64,000 nucleotides of DNA. Origin: Protonemura montana. Lineage: Eukaryota; Arthropoda; Insecta; Plecoptera; Nemouridae. Positions 10,930 through 20,614 of the stretch are shown in pieces; position 1 is the first letter of the stretch; the number at the start of each line of letters is the position of its first letter. A program made the position numbers and the translations under genes. The notes beneath the pieces were generated by a model. That model was given only the letters and a program-made list of their open reading frames with translations. It was not told where the DNA came from and made no database searches. The stretch lies in NCBI GenBank assembly GCA_947568835.1, contig OX387611.1, forward strand, positions 872,001 through 936,000. Direction: 5' to 3'.

Positions 10930-11178
10930 AGAAGGGTGGAGGGGAATTCCAGTGCCGGCGCGTATCCTTACCATGTCCTGGACCAAGTGGACCACCGAAA
11001 TAACGTCCCTTTCGAAGAACTTTACAACGTGATCAACAGGATTCTTCCACACGAGAGGTTGATAAGCAAAGCGAAGGAAGTTGCTATAATAAAATCATCC
11101 TTGCCACCGCTCTTACGAACAGAACTGGTCATGTGTGTGATGGTCACCCATCCAAAACACGGCCCAGCGCAGTAAATC
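10930..11178 (-). mobile_element. 5S-headed SINE, partial
   Basis: Diverged copy of the SINE at 11806-12235: body plus one 5S-derived unit (GATGGGTGACC on the minus strand at about 11140). The 5' 5S head is cut at about 11175. Confidence 0.65.
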
Positions 11179-11230
11179 CTCGATAAAACGATCTCGGCTC
11201 GATAAATCCTGCATAATAATAAATAATATG

Positions 11231-11560
11231 TTATAATATTCTTCGAGTGCTTCCTGGCACAGTCGGTGAGATCAAGTCCAAGTTGGTTTGGTGAAGTGGT
11301 TCAGAGCCGTGGGTGAATGTTGTGGTGAGTATTGGACTTGCTCTGTTGAGATTGACTTGTGGTCCTAAAAAGGACCTAAAAAGTCGATGTTTCGTAATAA
11401 CATATGTCACAATATTAAGGATATACATACAGGTCAGAGTAATTATGTCAAACCTTTTAAAAAGTGGTTTCGTCGAATCCTTGAAATAAACACCGGGATC
11501 GGCAGGGTCGTAAGTCGTAACTAGCATTAGCAAGATATTTAATCGCTCTCTTTTGTAATA
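11231..11560 (-). mobile_element. LINE ORF2 C-terminal fragment
   Basis: Translations on the minus strand give YFKDSTKPLFKRFDIITL and, one frameshift earlier, LQKRAIKYLANAS. They parallel LQKRAVRYLASANF and YFKDSCRPLFIEFDILTLP of the LINE at 55011-55990. Broken by a frameshift and 5'-truncated at the fold-back arm at 11565. Confidence 0.7.
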
Positions 11561-11564
11561 TAAA

Positions 11565-11750
11565 AACCATAAAAAAAACGAACCAATTCGTTTAAAAAAA
11601 GACGACGTCTTCATTGATTGAGTGTACCAATAGGTACGAAATGAAGCCACAATAAACTTTGTAAATAATTGCCAGAACTGGAAACATGTAGCGTTCAAAA
11701 GAATTGAAATATACGTAAATGCAGACGTCTATCCCCTCCCTCCCCCCCTC
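11565..11750. repeat. Left arm of near-identical inverted repeat
   Basis: About 185 bp nearly identical to the reverse complement of 12505-12690. The outer ends read ACCATAAAAAAAACGAACC here and its complement there; the inner ends are C-rich/G-rich. It encloses the SINE at 11806-12235. No target-site duplication could be recognised. Confidence 0.85.
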
Positions 11751-11772
11751 CCCCCCTCCCCCCCTCCCCCAG
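11740..11772. repeat. C-rich tract (CCCCCCT)n
   Basis: Runs of C separated by single T. The minus strand is G-rich and could form a quadruplex. A shorter G-rich tract is in the opposite arm at 12495-12526. Confidence 0.75.
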
Positions 11773-11805
11773 CCCATGCACTTTGAAATTTCAATCCTTG
11801 TTGAT

Positions 11806-12235
11806 TGATTGATTTGTGGTGTTTAACGACGCACTGTTTTGACATCTGGCACTGGTCAAATGGCGTCGGTGGATGAGTGGATGACGATGAGGGTGATGAT
11901 GAACCTAACCTAGCCTAGAAGGGAAGACGGGAAGCCCGGTGCCGGCACGTAGCGTACTCCTGTCGAAGAGCACCAAGGGGACCACCGGCTTAACGTCCCT
12001 TCCGAAGGACGGTACAACGTGAACAACAGGATTCCTCCACAAATCCATGCTGTCGAGAGGCTGATAAGCAAGGCGAGTGAAGTTGCTGCACTAACTTTCA
12101 TCCCTCCAACCTCTCTCCCAAACAGAACTGGTCATGTGTATGGTGGTCACCCATCCAATACCTGACTCAGCGCAGTGTTGCTTAACTTCGGTGATCCAAC
12201 GAGAACCGGTGTTTCCAACACGCCAAACCGTTCGG
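11806..12235 (-). mobile_element. 5S rRNA-derived SINE, most complete copy
   Basis: Read on the minus strand, the 5' head (from about 12235) follows 5S rRNA: TTTGGCGTGTTGGAAACACC, GATCACCGAAGTTAAGC, then TTGGATGGGTGACC, i.e. the box A to box C region of the type-1 Pol III promoter. An unrelated body of about 200 bp follows, then a tail GTGCGTCGTTAAACACCACA ending in (ATCA)n at about 11806. Length about 430 bp, typical of 5S-headed SINEs (SINE3 type). The tail presumably matches a partner LINE; none in the window clearly shares it. Confidence 0.82.
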
Positions 12236-12504
12236 TTTCAATCCTTGTTTCCCGGGAGTCCATTCTCCCATAAGAGCAATGTTAAATTGCTGGTGATTTG
12301 TCAAAGTGCGGTCGTGCACGCACTCCCCGGCCGAGGCAACGTGCTCGTCTACTATTTGACTTGGACGAATTGTTAGTTCCATAAGAGCAATGCTAATGGC
12401 CATAGCCGAAATCGTAGTCTCGTAAGCGCAAAGTGATTATTACCTTTGGCTATTGTCCTAATTTATGCATGGGGATGGGGTGACGATATCGTGCGATGGG
12501 CTGG

Positions 12505-12690
12505 GGGACGGGGGGAGGGAGGGGATAGACGTCTGCATTTACGTATATTTCAATTCTTTTGAACGCTACATGTTTCCAGTTCTGGCAATTATTTACAAAG
12601 TTTATTGTGGCTTCATTTCGTACCTATTGGTACACTCAATCAATGAAGACGTCGTCTTTTTTTAAACGAATTGGTTCGTTTTTTTTATGG
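12505..12690. repeat. Right arm of inverted repeat
   Basis: Partner of 11565-11750; see that entry. The two arms and the 755-bp interior would form a fold-back structure about 1.13 kb long. Confidence 0.85.
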
Positions 12691-12884
12691 TTATTTCAAT
12701 TATTTTTGCTAAAGGGTGGTTACTTCTGGAAATTCAATTTTTGCATATTTTCGCCGCCATTGCACTCGCCAGTGCCGACAGCGAGGAACCGAACATCTGT
12801 TGACGGCTGACGTATTACTCTGGACGCCAACGAAAGAACTAACCCACTCACTCCCATTCCCTCTTGGAACACAGCCCACATTAC

Positions 12885-13130
12885 CTCTGCACAACAATTT
12901 ATAACCATCTCCCAACATCCATCACTAATTTGCCAATCCGTACCATCTTTAACACTACTCTCAAAGCTTTCTTAATCCAAAATCCGTACTATTATTCAAT
13001 AGAAAAATATTTAAATACAATTAAAAGTTAAATATGGAACTAAATTGATGATATAAGTTCCTTAACAATTAGGCTCACACAAATACTCTGTAATTGTACG
13101 TAGCATTAAATAAATAAATAAATAAATTTA
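12885..13130 (+). mobile_element. LINE ORF2 C-terminus and 3' tail
   Basis: Translation YNHLPTSITNLPIRTIF...LKAFLIQNPYYYSIEKYL is the usual end of jockey/CR1-like ORF2 (NsLP...F...LK.fLl.n.yYSieEfl). A stop and an AT-rich 3' UTR with (AAAT)n near 13105-13128 follow. 5'-truncated. Confidence 0.6.
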
Positions 13131-13194
13131 CTAGTTGTATCAAATTAGACATTCACTGTTCATACAGTTTAAAACTGAAAATGCAAAATATTTT

Positions 13195-13292
13195 CGTGCT
13201 CTGCGATACGAACCGAGCATCACGTTATTTGCAATGAATCTGGGCTATCTGGCTTCGTACGCTATCCACTAGACTACCCGTCATCCGCGAAG
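13195..13292 (-). pseudogene. tRNA-like sequence (A and B boxes)
   Basis: On the minus strand, TAGTCTAGTGGATAGCG resembles a tRNA A box and GGTTCGTATCG a B box. The boxes are about 60-70 nt apart, wider than an intronless tRNA, and I cannot build a complete cloverleaf with paired acceptor ends. A decayed tRNA or a tRNA-headed SINE fragment is likely. Confidence 0.4.
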
Positions 13293-13885
13293 TTCAACGG
13301 AAATAATTGATTATATACTAGCATGAACCTAAGCTATCACTGAATACTGGCCACTGGCTACTGAGGGTGAATGCATCCCTTATAAAAGTGTATTAATTTA
13401 TTACACGCTACATATATATTTCCAATTTTGGCTTCATCCAACTTTCAAAAAGCTCCAATAAATTGATATTAAATGTTAAATACTCTAGTTGAGGAATTCC
13501 ACGCAGCGAGCATGCGCAGTCAGGACTTGTGGCGAAGAACGACAAGAACAAAATGTAGAAATGTTACGATTTGGTATTTTTCGAAGCTATATTGGCTTAT
13601 AAACGGGGAAATACGATAGTTAGGCGAATGTCACCGTCTACATCTTTCGATTGGTTTTTTCCAACAAATCGATTGAAAGAGGTTTCAAAGCTCTCCGACA
13701 TACAGAAGCTATAGTTTTAAGATCGTGCTGTGACGTCACGAAGTTCGTTCTTGTAATCCTTAGAGAGTCCATACAGCCGTCAATGAAGACGTCTGAGTGA
13801 TGGCCATCACTTAGAATAATTTCTTTGTCAGTGGTGAGTGTCCACATAAAACGATCGCGTACAGAAGATTAGAATGCACATACAA

Positions 13886-14000
13886 TTAATACACTAATTT
13901 GGCCGCATGAAAATCACATATTTCAATTATTCTTTTTATTAAGTAGCAGCCGGAAGAAATCTTATGTGCTATATTGTTTATGTGTGTGTCATATTTTAGT
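13886..14000 (-). mobile_element. LINE ORF2 fragment
   Basis: Minus-strand translation DYRLKYDTHINNIAHKISSG and CYLIKRIIEICDFHAAKLV parallels the LINE at 55530-55620 (QMASGCFLIKRIMQICNFNT). It joins the SINE body at about 14010. Confidence 0.7.
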
Positions 14001-14017
14001 CGATAGTCGACAGTCGA

Positions 14018-14340
14018 TAGATACAACGCGAACAACAGGATTCCTCCACAAATCCATGCTGTCGAGAGGTTGATAAACAAGGCGAGTAAAGTTGCTGTAC
14101 TAACTCTCATCCCTCCAACCTATCTCCCGAACAGAACTTACTATGTGTATGATAGCCACCCATCCAATACCTGACCCAGCGCAGTGTTGATTAACTTTCA
14201 TTCCTCCCACCTCTCTCCCGAACAGAACTGGTCATGTGTATGATGGCCACCCATCCAATACCTGACCCAGCGCAGTGTTGCTTAACTTCGGTTATCTCAT
14301 GAAAATCGGTGTTTCCAACACGTCTAATCGATCGGTTCTT
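14018..14340 (-). mobile_element. 5S-headed SINE with duplicated 91-bp unit
   Basis: SINE body (14020-14100) followed, on the minus strand reading rightward from the head, by two tandem 5S-derived units (about 14112-14203 and 14204-14290) and the 5' 5S head up to about 14335. It shows the first step of the 91-bp amplification seen in full at 31365-32070. Confidence 0.75.
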
Positions 14341-14522
14341 TGCATAATAATAATAATAATAATAATTTTTATTTATTCTCGATTGACCAATAGCTTTGGT
14401 ATGAGACATGTCATTACAATATATTCTTTGATTCTTATATCTTTGATTAATATAACAATCACCAAACAAGCGGCTGCATACAACACATTTTAAAGTACAA
14501 ATAATATACATCTATTTTTAAG

Positions 14523-14845
14523 TACTTTGGCGTTAATTATTTATTTGATAACACTTCGATATGACATGAAATGCTGTCAATTCACCTCTGCACAGTGTCA
14601 TTTGACAAAGATATTTGATTTAATTCAGCACAAGCAACGTCACCATAATTACCAGAGTATGCATAGATGATGCAAGGTTTTATTATTTCTTCCACAATGG
14701 TAAATGGCTTCTTAGATTTGGTGATTCGATACGATAACAATAAGGAAGCTCGTAGAGCTGCTGATGACACGTTTGCAGCTTCCTGTAAAACCTTTTGCTG
14801 GCTTTTCACATCACTTTTCTTTCTATAAAAGCAACTCCAAGGTCT
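14523..14845 (-). pseudogene. hAT transposase fragment
   Basis: Minus-strand frame FYRKKSDVKSQQKVLQEA, then LLLSYRITKSKKPFTIVEE and LNQISLSNDTVQR, is the N-terminal region of hAT-type (ZBED5-like) transposases, where the family reads ...YRIAkakKphTIgE...lsNdTVsRRI. A TGA after QR stands where a second Arg (CGA) is expected, a typical CpG decay, and the frame continues a little beyond. No DDE core or TIRs found. Confidence 0.65.
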
Positions 14846-14849
14846 TGTC

Positions 14850-15734
14850 TTTGAACTGGCCGTGCGCAGTCTCCAAATTTCAGTTTGTTTGGCTTCAGTG
14901 ACTTGTTGCCGAGAGTTTTAAAACAGATGACACATAATGACAGTTGAATGTCATTTTGTAGAGTAAATGTAAAAACAAACTGAATGTACGACGGATCGTA
15001 TTTGTGTTTAGCGAACTTTGATAGTTTCTGTTTTTTATGATGATTTTGTTTTCATCACCGGGTTACGTTTGTTTTTTCAGCCTCGATAAACAAAAACCAA
15101 CAGCACTCAAAGATCTCTGTCGCGACATGTTTCCCGTGTAAAAGTTAGAGAGTGACTGACCAAGCCGTGCATCATTTGAAAAATTATTTTGTTTTGTCAA
15201 GGGAGGATAGTTTGAGATTTTGCCGGGAATCTGGACAAATAACTCCTTGTCGGTGCTCTCAATACACCAAATACTGTCAGTAATAAATTTGGGTTTATAT
15301 ATCCACTGTGTCTATGCCTCATATCAAAGCCGAAGCTATGCCGTGTTGAGTTTGCAATGTTTCGTTTTGGGTTAGGATACTATTTCTGAGTATTCACTTT
15401 AATTTAGTTCACCGAACTCTTATAGCAAGCACACAAGTAATCGTCCATCGTAGTCAAGGGCGGCTGATAGTGTGGTTGATAAAACTTGACCTGTTCTACG
15501 TCGAAACTTTTCCTCGAATTGATAAGCTATCAAGTAATTGGCACAAGCACGCTATCCCACCCGCTGAAATTTTGATAAGTTATCGATGCATAAATTACAC
15601 GAGCTGTTTTAAATTTTCTTGACACTTCGGAGTTAGCACTTGTCATTGTTGAATATTTACATGTTTCGTGGACAGTCAGAGAATATCAAAAGCGTTTAAT
15701 TGTGCTTTTCAGTTTGTACAATTTTTTATTCGAA
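14850..15734. other. No recognisable gene
   Basis: AT-rich flank of the Harbinger insertion; no supported exon, repeat or RNA gene seen. Confidence 0.5.
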
Positions 15735-15987
15735 TAAGACTCGAAATTACAATGTGTAGATAGCGATTGGTATTTGTTTCAGATAGCTATCCTATAGATA
15801 AGCTATCTATAGGATAAGTTTCTAGAAGTGTATTGCAATGAATGGATATCCTCTGGGTAGCTATCTATCACTTTATCCTGTAGATAGCAATTAAGTCAAT
15901 ATTTTTGCATTGGACTATACTATCTGCGCGTGCGCACTGCACGTTTTCTATAGCAGCTGTTTTATCTCTGAAGCACCAATATTCAAA

Positions 15988-18063
15988 ATGCCGAAAGATA
16001 TTTCTGTGAAACGTTGCCGGGCTGTAAATTTTACACGAGAGGATATTAACGTCCTTTTGGACCTAGTGGAGGCCAGCAAGAGTGTTCTGGAGTGTAAGAA
16101 AACCGGCGTCACTACATGGCGAGAAAAGGTAAGGTTTCGCCAAGTCTTTAAATGGTGACATAACCTCAATGTCAGAAATTTGGAAATATATTTTTTATGA
16201 ACAACACTGATTAGGAGATTTATATTCCACGAAAATTTCAGGAAGCAGAATGGACGTTAGTAACCCGGAAATATAACGCCCGCACTCTCCAGACAAGATC
16301 AATGAAGGAGGTGAAGGCAAAATTTGACGGCCTTAAGAAATTGGCAAGAAAGAGGGCTGCCGCAGAGAAGCAGTCGCGGCGGGCCACTGGAGGAGGCCCC
16401 TGCACACCCACAACAACCACCACAGAAGACAGTGCGGTAGTTGAAAGGGTGCATGATATCATCCAGCTGTCTGCCGATGGGATGCTGGCCCGATTCGACA
16501 ACGATTTCATGGATTCTGTATCACAGAAAGGTTAAAATGCAAATTGTTTTGATTTCCTATAACTTAAATTATTAGCACACATATGTACCTCCCTACACTC
16601 CATTTCACGTTAAGAAAGGGAGTGGATTTGCAGCTTCCTCGAGGACCCACTGTTGCTAGAAATAAATTAAGAGTCCCAAAACTGCCCGTAGAGGCTTTTG
16701 TCCGTCTAAAGACATGGCCCATATAAGTTTTGAAACTCTTAGCTCGTGTCTAGAAGCAGTGGGTCCTCGAGGAAGATGAAAATGTTTAGTTCCTAGGGCT
16801 AAGATAGCAGGTTGGTGGGTATTCAGGTGTTTGGGTCGGTAGCAGTAAATAATAGCGCTAAGAATTTCTCCTGGTGAGCTTGTGTGGGTGGGTGGGTGTC
16901 TCACACATTGATACCTCTGGCCATTATTTATTTGCCAGGATTGAATTCCCATTTATAATTTTCCAGAGTCTTCTGCTAACGAGGACGAGCCAGAGGAGCT
17001 CGGCTTCATCAATGAAATCGGGGACGGTGTGGTGGTGGCCGACGACCTTGATTTTGAATGGAAGGAGCCAGAAAGTAAGCATTGATTATTTAACACCAAA
17101 TCACCGTCTGTTCACTTTGACTTCTTCTAAATTGTTTGTTTCAAACAGAACTTAGTTAACATGGTTTTTAGTTTTTAACTTATATGCCATAACCACCATG
17201 TACACATGCTTCAATTAAAGGCATACTGTGGCATTCTATATGCACCTAGCAATTTATGAGTCCGTAGAATGGCATATCAGACACTAAACAGTTATGATAA
17301 ATTGTTTGTTTCTTAGATACACCGACTAAACTGTGGGGGCACTACACCCCAAAGATGCTGCGGACACCAATGAGTGCTGCCCTAGTGGTGAAACCTGCGC
17401 CACGAACCGAGCCGAAGCGGAGTTCAGCTCCAGAATCCGAGCCGGAAACCGAGCCAGAAGGCAAGCAGAGTCCTGGGCTGGGTGCCAAGCCAGGGTTAAG
17501 CCCCCATGGTGAGTTATAACTTATAATAGGCATTTTCCATTGGCTTTAAATTCTGTGCTTGAGCCTGGGATACGAGCATTGATACAAAGTTCTTTTACGT
17601 AGAAGAAAAGTGAATTTCTCAAAAGCAATCTCTAGCTTGTGTAAAATTCTCTGGAGAAGACCTGACAAAAGCTGATATGCCACCAATCATCCCACAAATA
17701 GGCTGCTTTTGCCCAAGTTTATGTCCAATAGCTGCAATTCTTACAGTTTTTTTGTATCAAACAATGTGGTATTAATTTTCAGGTAAACTACGTAGCAGAC
17801 GGCGGCCAGTAATGCGGCCGAAGAAGACGCCGGCACTGTCGAGCACTTCAAACAAATTCGTCACACTGGCTGAGGTTAAGACCGAGCTCGTCAGGGTGCA
17901 ACTTGCAGCAACTATTGCAAAGAACGCCAACTCCGAGCGGCGGGACGAGGAGCTGCATGCCCTCAATGTCCAGATTTTGCAGCAGGAACTGCGCATAAAA
18001 ATTGTTTTGGCGGAGCAGGAGGAGCTTAAACTCAAACGATTGAAAGAAGACACATGTCATTAG
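15988..18063 (+). CDS. Harbinger-encoded Myb/SANT-like DNA-binding protein
   Basis: Five exons with GT/AG borders and matching phases: 15988-16128, 16242-16530, 16967-17074, 17317-17508, 17783-18063 (336 codons plus TAG). Exons 1-2 encode a Myb/SANT-like domain (Myb_DNA-bind_5 type): RAVNFTREDINVLLDLVEA, TWREKEAEWTLV, then VKAKFDGLKKLARKRAAAEK. The middle is acidic and Pro-rich. The last exon is a predicted coiled coil (about residues 260-335: LAEVKTELVRVQLAATIA ... EEELHALNVQIL-like heptads). In PIF/Harbinger elements this second protein binds subterminal DNA and helps bring the transposase into the nucleus. Convergent with the transposase gene, 3' ends 243 bp apart. Start chosen as the first ATG upstream of the domain. 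Confidence 0.88.
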
Positions 18064-18157
18064 GTTTTTCAAGAAATTATTGTTATCCTCCGTTAATAAA
18101 TATTTACAAGTACGAGAAGAAATTTTCAGTGGTAAAGTCAGCTCAACCAAAAACGCG

Positions 18158-18445
18158 TGGCATCTGCCCGTCTTCGATGTTCTGCGGGGGGAGTTCGGGA
18201 TCCACCGGCGGCTCTGGAGATGATCTGTGGCAACTGCCCATCTTTTTCTGGCATTGCCAAAGAAGTCAGAGCTCGTTCACTTTGATTTTGGCTGAGGGTC
18301 GAAGGCCTAGAGTAGTGTTTTGAAATACCCGATGAGAGATCGCTGCATGGCACCAGTCCCGCCCTGAGCTGCAGCTGCTTCAATGCGTGGCATCTGCCCG
18401 TCTTCGATGTTCTGCGGGGGGAGTTCGGGATCCACCGGCGGCTCT
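18158..18445. repeat. 60-bp direct duplication at transposase 3' end
   Basis: About 60 bp starting GCGTGGCATCTGCCCGTCTT occurs at 18158-18217 and again at 18384-18445, with about 165 bp between. The second copy is coding (C-terminal PPVDPELPPQNIEDGQMP region of the transposase); the first lies beyond its stop, apparently a partial tandem duplication of the 3' end. Confidence 0.85.
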
Positions 18446-19462
18446 GCTTCCTTCGAGTTTATCGCTATGTTGTGTAGGACCGCACAGGCGACAATGATGT
18501 CCTGAGCCGTTTCCACTGCGAGACGGATGCCGAGGGAGAGCACAGGAAAGCGCCGCTTCCACACACCGTACTGCCGCTCGACCACGTTCCTTGTTCGAAT
18601 TTGGGATTCGTTAAACAACGCCTCCTCGGCGAGCACAGGGTTCCGAAGAGGAGTGATCATGTAGGATGACAAGGTGTATCCAGAGTCTCCCACGATCAGA
18701 CCATCTCCAAACTCTCCTCTTCGCAGGCGGGCCTCAATAGCAGAGTTGCTGAAGATGGTCTTGTCGTGGCAGGACCCCGGCCACCTTGCCACCACGTCAG
18801 TGATCCGCAGCCACGGATCACTGATTGTCTGTACATTTAGGGAAAAATAGCCCTTGCGGTTGCGAAATGTTTCGGCATTTTCACCGCCTGGTGACAGTAG
18901 CTTGACGTGGGTGCAGTCGATGGCTCCAATCACCCGAGGAAAGCTGCTTTTGATGTAGAAACCCTCTTGAACTGCTCTCAGCCCAGCTGGCGTGCTGGGG
19001 AACTTGATGTACGTTCTGTAGAGTCCAGCGATGGCCATTGTGACACGCTTCACGATGACACCTGCAGTGCTCTTGTGGATGCCCGCAAAGTCCCCAGCGG
19101 TGATTAGCATGCAGCCCGTTGCGTAAAAACGCAACGTCAACAAAAGCTGGTTGATCGGTGACACTGATGAGTTCCTAGTGGATAAAAAATAGGTTCGCCA
19201 ATGCAATAAAGTCATAGGATCAAAAAGGTCTAAAGGTTTAACCATACCTGTCAGTCGGTGACTCCAAGTCATGTTCAATTTCCACCAAAAGTTGTAAAAC
19301 TGTGGGCCTGGTGAGCCTGAACCTCATGAAGAATTCGTCTTCGGTCCATACCTCGAAGTTATTAGGCCTTGGTCTGATATTTTTTGCTGCTCTGCCTTGG
19401 GCAGCGACAAACATTAACATCTCGTCGTCCGAATCGGAATTGTCAAACTCAAAATCAGACAT
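18307..19462 (-). CDS. Harbinger DDE transposase (HARBI1-like)
   Basis: Two exons on the minus strand: 19462-19248 and 19174-18307 (donor ACAG|GTATGG, acceptor CCACTAG), giving 360 residues. The N-terminus is acidic (MSDFEFDNSDSDDEML), followed by the helix-turn-helix region (LLLTLRFYATG, GIHKSTAGVIVKRV). The DDE_Tnp_4 catalytic residues are all present: IGAIDCTHVKL (first D), VGDSGYTLSSYMITPL (second D) and NVVERQYGVWKRRFPVL (E). DVVARWPGSCHDKTIF between them is the family's conserved spacer. It catalyses cut-and-paste transposition at the TIRs. No defect seen. Confidence 0.93.
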
Positions 19463-19732
19463 TTCGTTTAAAATTTGTCAACAACTTATGTCAAACACAA
19501 TAGACAACAAATCAAAGCGGCCATCTTTCTATCTTATCTGATAGATAAGTCTCCTATCCATAACCTGGACCGTTGGATAGCTTATCTAGTAGATAGTGCG
19601 TACTTATCTATTAGATAGTCACTAACCAGACATTGTAATACCCAAAAAATGACTATCTAGCACATATCCTCTAGATAACTCTATCTAAAACAAATACCAA
19701 TCGCTATCTACACATTGTAATTTCGAGTCTAA

Positions 19733-19934
19733 GAGTAATAAGTAATTCAATATTCTTTGAGTTGACCCTTGATTTAAGTGGCAAGTTTAGCTTCCAGTGA
19801 CCCTGGTAAGGTTATTATAAAACAAGTATGCTCTGGTATTCTATGACAGGTGCAGGTGAATTATTCAAGTTGTGAGTCAACTGCTTGTCAAGTACGAGTA
19901 AAGTGCAGGCCAAGTTTTAAGTCCGAAACAAGCG
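19733..19934 (+). promoter_or_regulatory. Upstream region of GPCR copy 2
   Basis: Only about 200 bp separate the Harbinger target duplication from the ATG at 19935. A weak TATA-like TTATAAAAC lies near 19815. Whatever promoter existed further upstream is now displaced 4 kb by the transposon. Confidence 0.3.
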
Positions 19935-20213
19935 ATGCACACCGAAGTTCTGGTCGTGCTTTTGGCGGCCATCTTTGCCGTTCCATGTCAATTGGAGGAT
20001 GGGCGTTGTGTGGATCATCTGCAGGAGATCAGCGCGATCAAGCTTGACCTTAAGAAGCCGGTTTACTGGAATGGAACGTGGCGAGCTTGCTGCAACCAAC
20101 ACATGAATATCTTGTTTAATTACAAGAACCTGAACGTAGAGGAGAGAGCGCTTTGTGGCGACCAGTTGGTACCGTACGGTGATCTGGAGAGAACTCCATG
20201 TTGGTTAACGAAG
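19935..20213 (+). CDS. Adhesion-type GPCR copy 2, signal-peptide exon
   Basis: Begins MHTEVLVVLLAAIFAVPC, a clear signal peptide with likely cleavage near Ala15-Cys18. The mature part is Cys-rich (GRCVDHLQ, WRACCNQH, RALCGDQL, RTPCWLTK) with an N-glycosylation site (NGT). It ends in phase 0 at ACGAAG|GTAAGC. The exon at 31113 starts in phase 0 and would read on as ...CWLTK-INVTKWRAVNLT, so I infer this is exon 1 of GPCR copy 2 across a 10.9-kb intron. It could instead belong to a separate secreted-protein gene; a transcript would decide. Confidence 0.6.
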
Positions 20214-20614
20214 GTAAGCATTTTATTTGTATATCTGCGTCAAATGCAGTACGCAAGTTTTGCCACAGAATGTGAAGTTAGTTTTCACTGCCGTTAGGAG
20301 TTTTTAAGAAAATTCGTCTCGTTAATTTTTGCAGTTTACTTTTATTTGAGACTGGTTTACGCTCAATCGATATTTTTAACAACAATGATTGATAAACATG
20401 TGTCGAAATTTGGAGTCGTAATTATTTAATTTTAACGGTTTGCTAAAAACGACCGCCGCAAGCGCTATCACGTAGCCACCGATGCTACTATTTGAAATTG
20501 GCTTAGCAGAACGTTAAAAAGAAGTGCTTAGACTGAGTTTCCAGTGAATCAAATATAAAAACAATGGATGTATACATTTTTTGTTTCTTACAGAAACAGA
20601 ACAGAAATATCATG
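20214..20614 (+). other. Intron sequence, nothing recognised
   Basis: First 400 bp of the inferred large intron of GPCR copy 2; no repeat or exon seen. Confidence 0.45.

Larger units (their letters stand above)
15738..19729. mobile_element. Complete PIF/Harbinger transposon
   Basis: A 3,992-bp element with terminal inverted repeats beginning GACTCGAAATTACAATGTGT, nearly perfect for more than 45 bp (through GATTGGTATTTGTTT). It is flanked by the 3-bp target duplication TAA (15735-15737 and 19730-19732), the TWA type expected for this superfamily. Subterminal regions are rich in short palindromes of GATAGCTATC/ATCTATAGAT type. It carries two convergent spliced genes, a Myb/SANT-like protein (15988-18063, plus) and a DDE transposase (19462-18307, minus), both without stops or frameshifts, so it may be autonomous. 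The right end lies 205 bp before the start codon of GPCR copy 2. Confidence 0.93.

Noticed and set aside
12182..12403. Small minus-strand frame over the SINE head
   Set aside because: Overlaps 5S-like SINE sequence and unremarkable flank; no coding signature.
18307..19278. Intronless 323-residue version of the Harbinger transposase starting upstream of 19174
   Set aside because: The segment before 19174 is intron-like with donor and acceptor; the spliced form adds the family-typical acidic N-terminus in frame.
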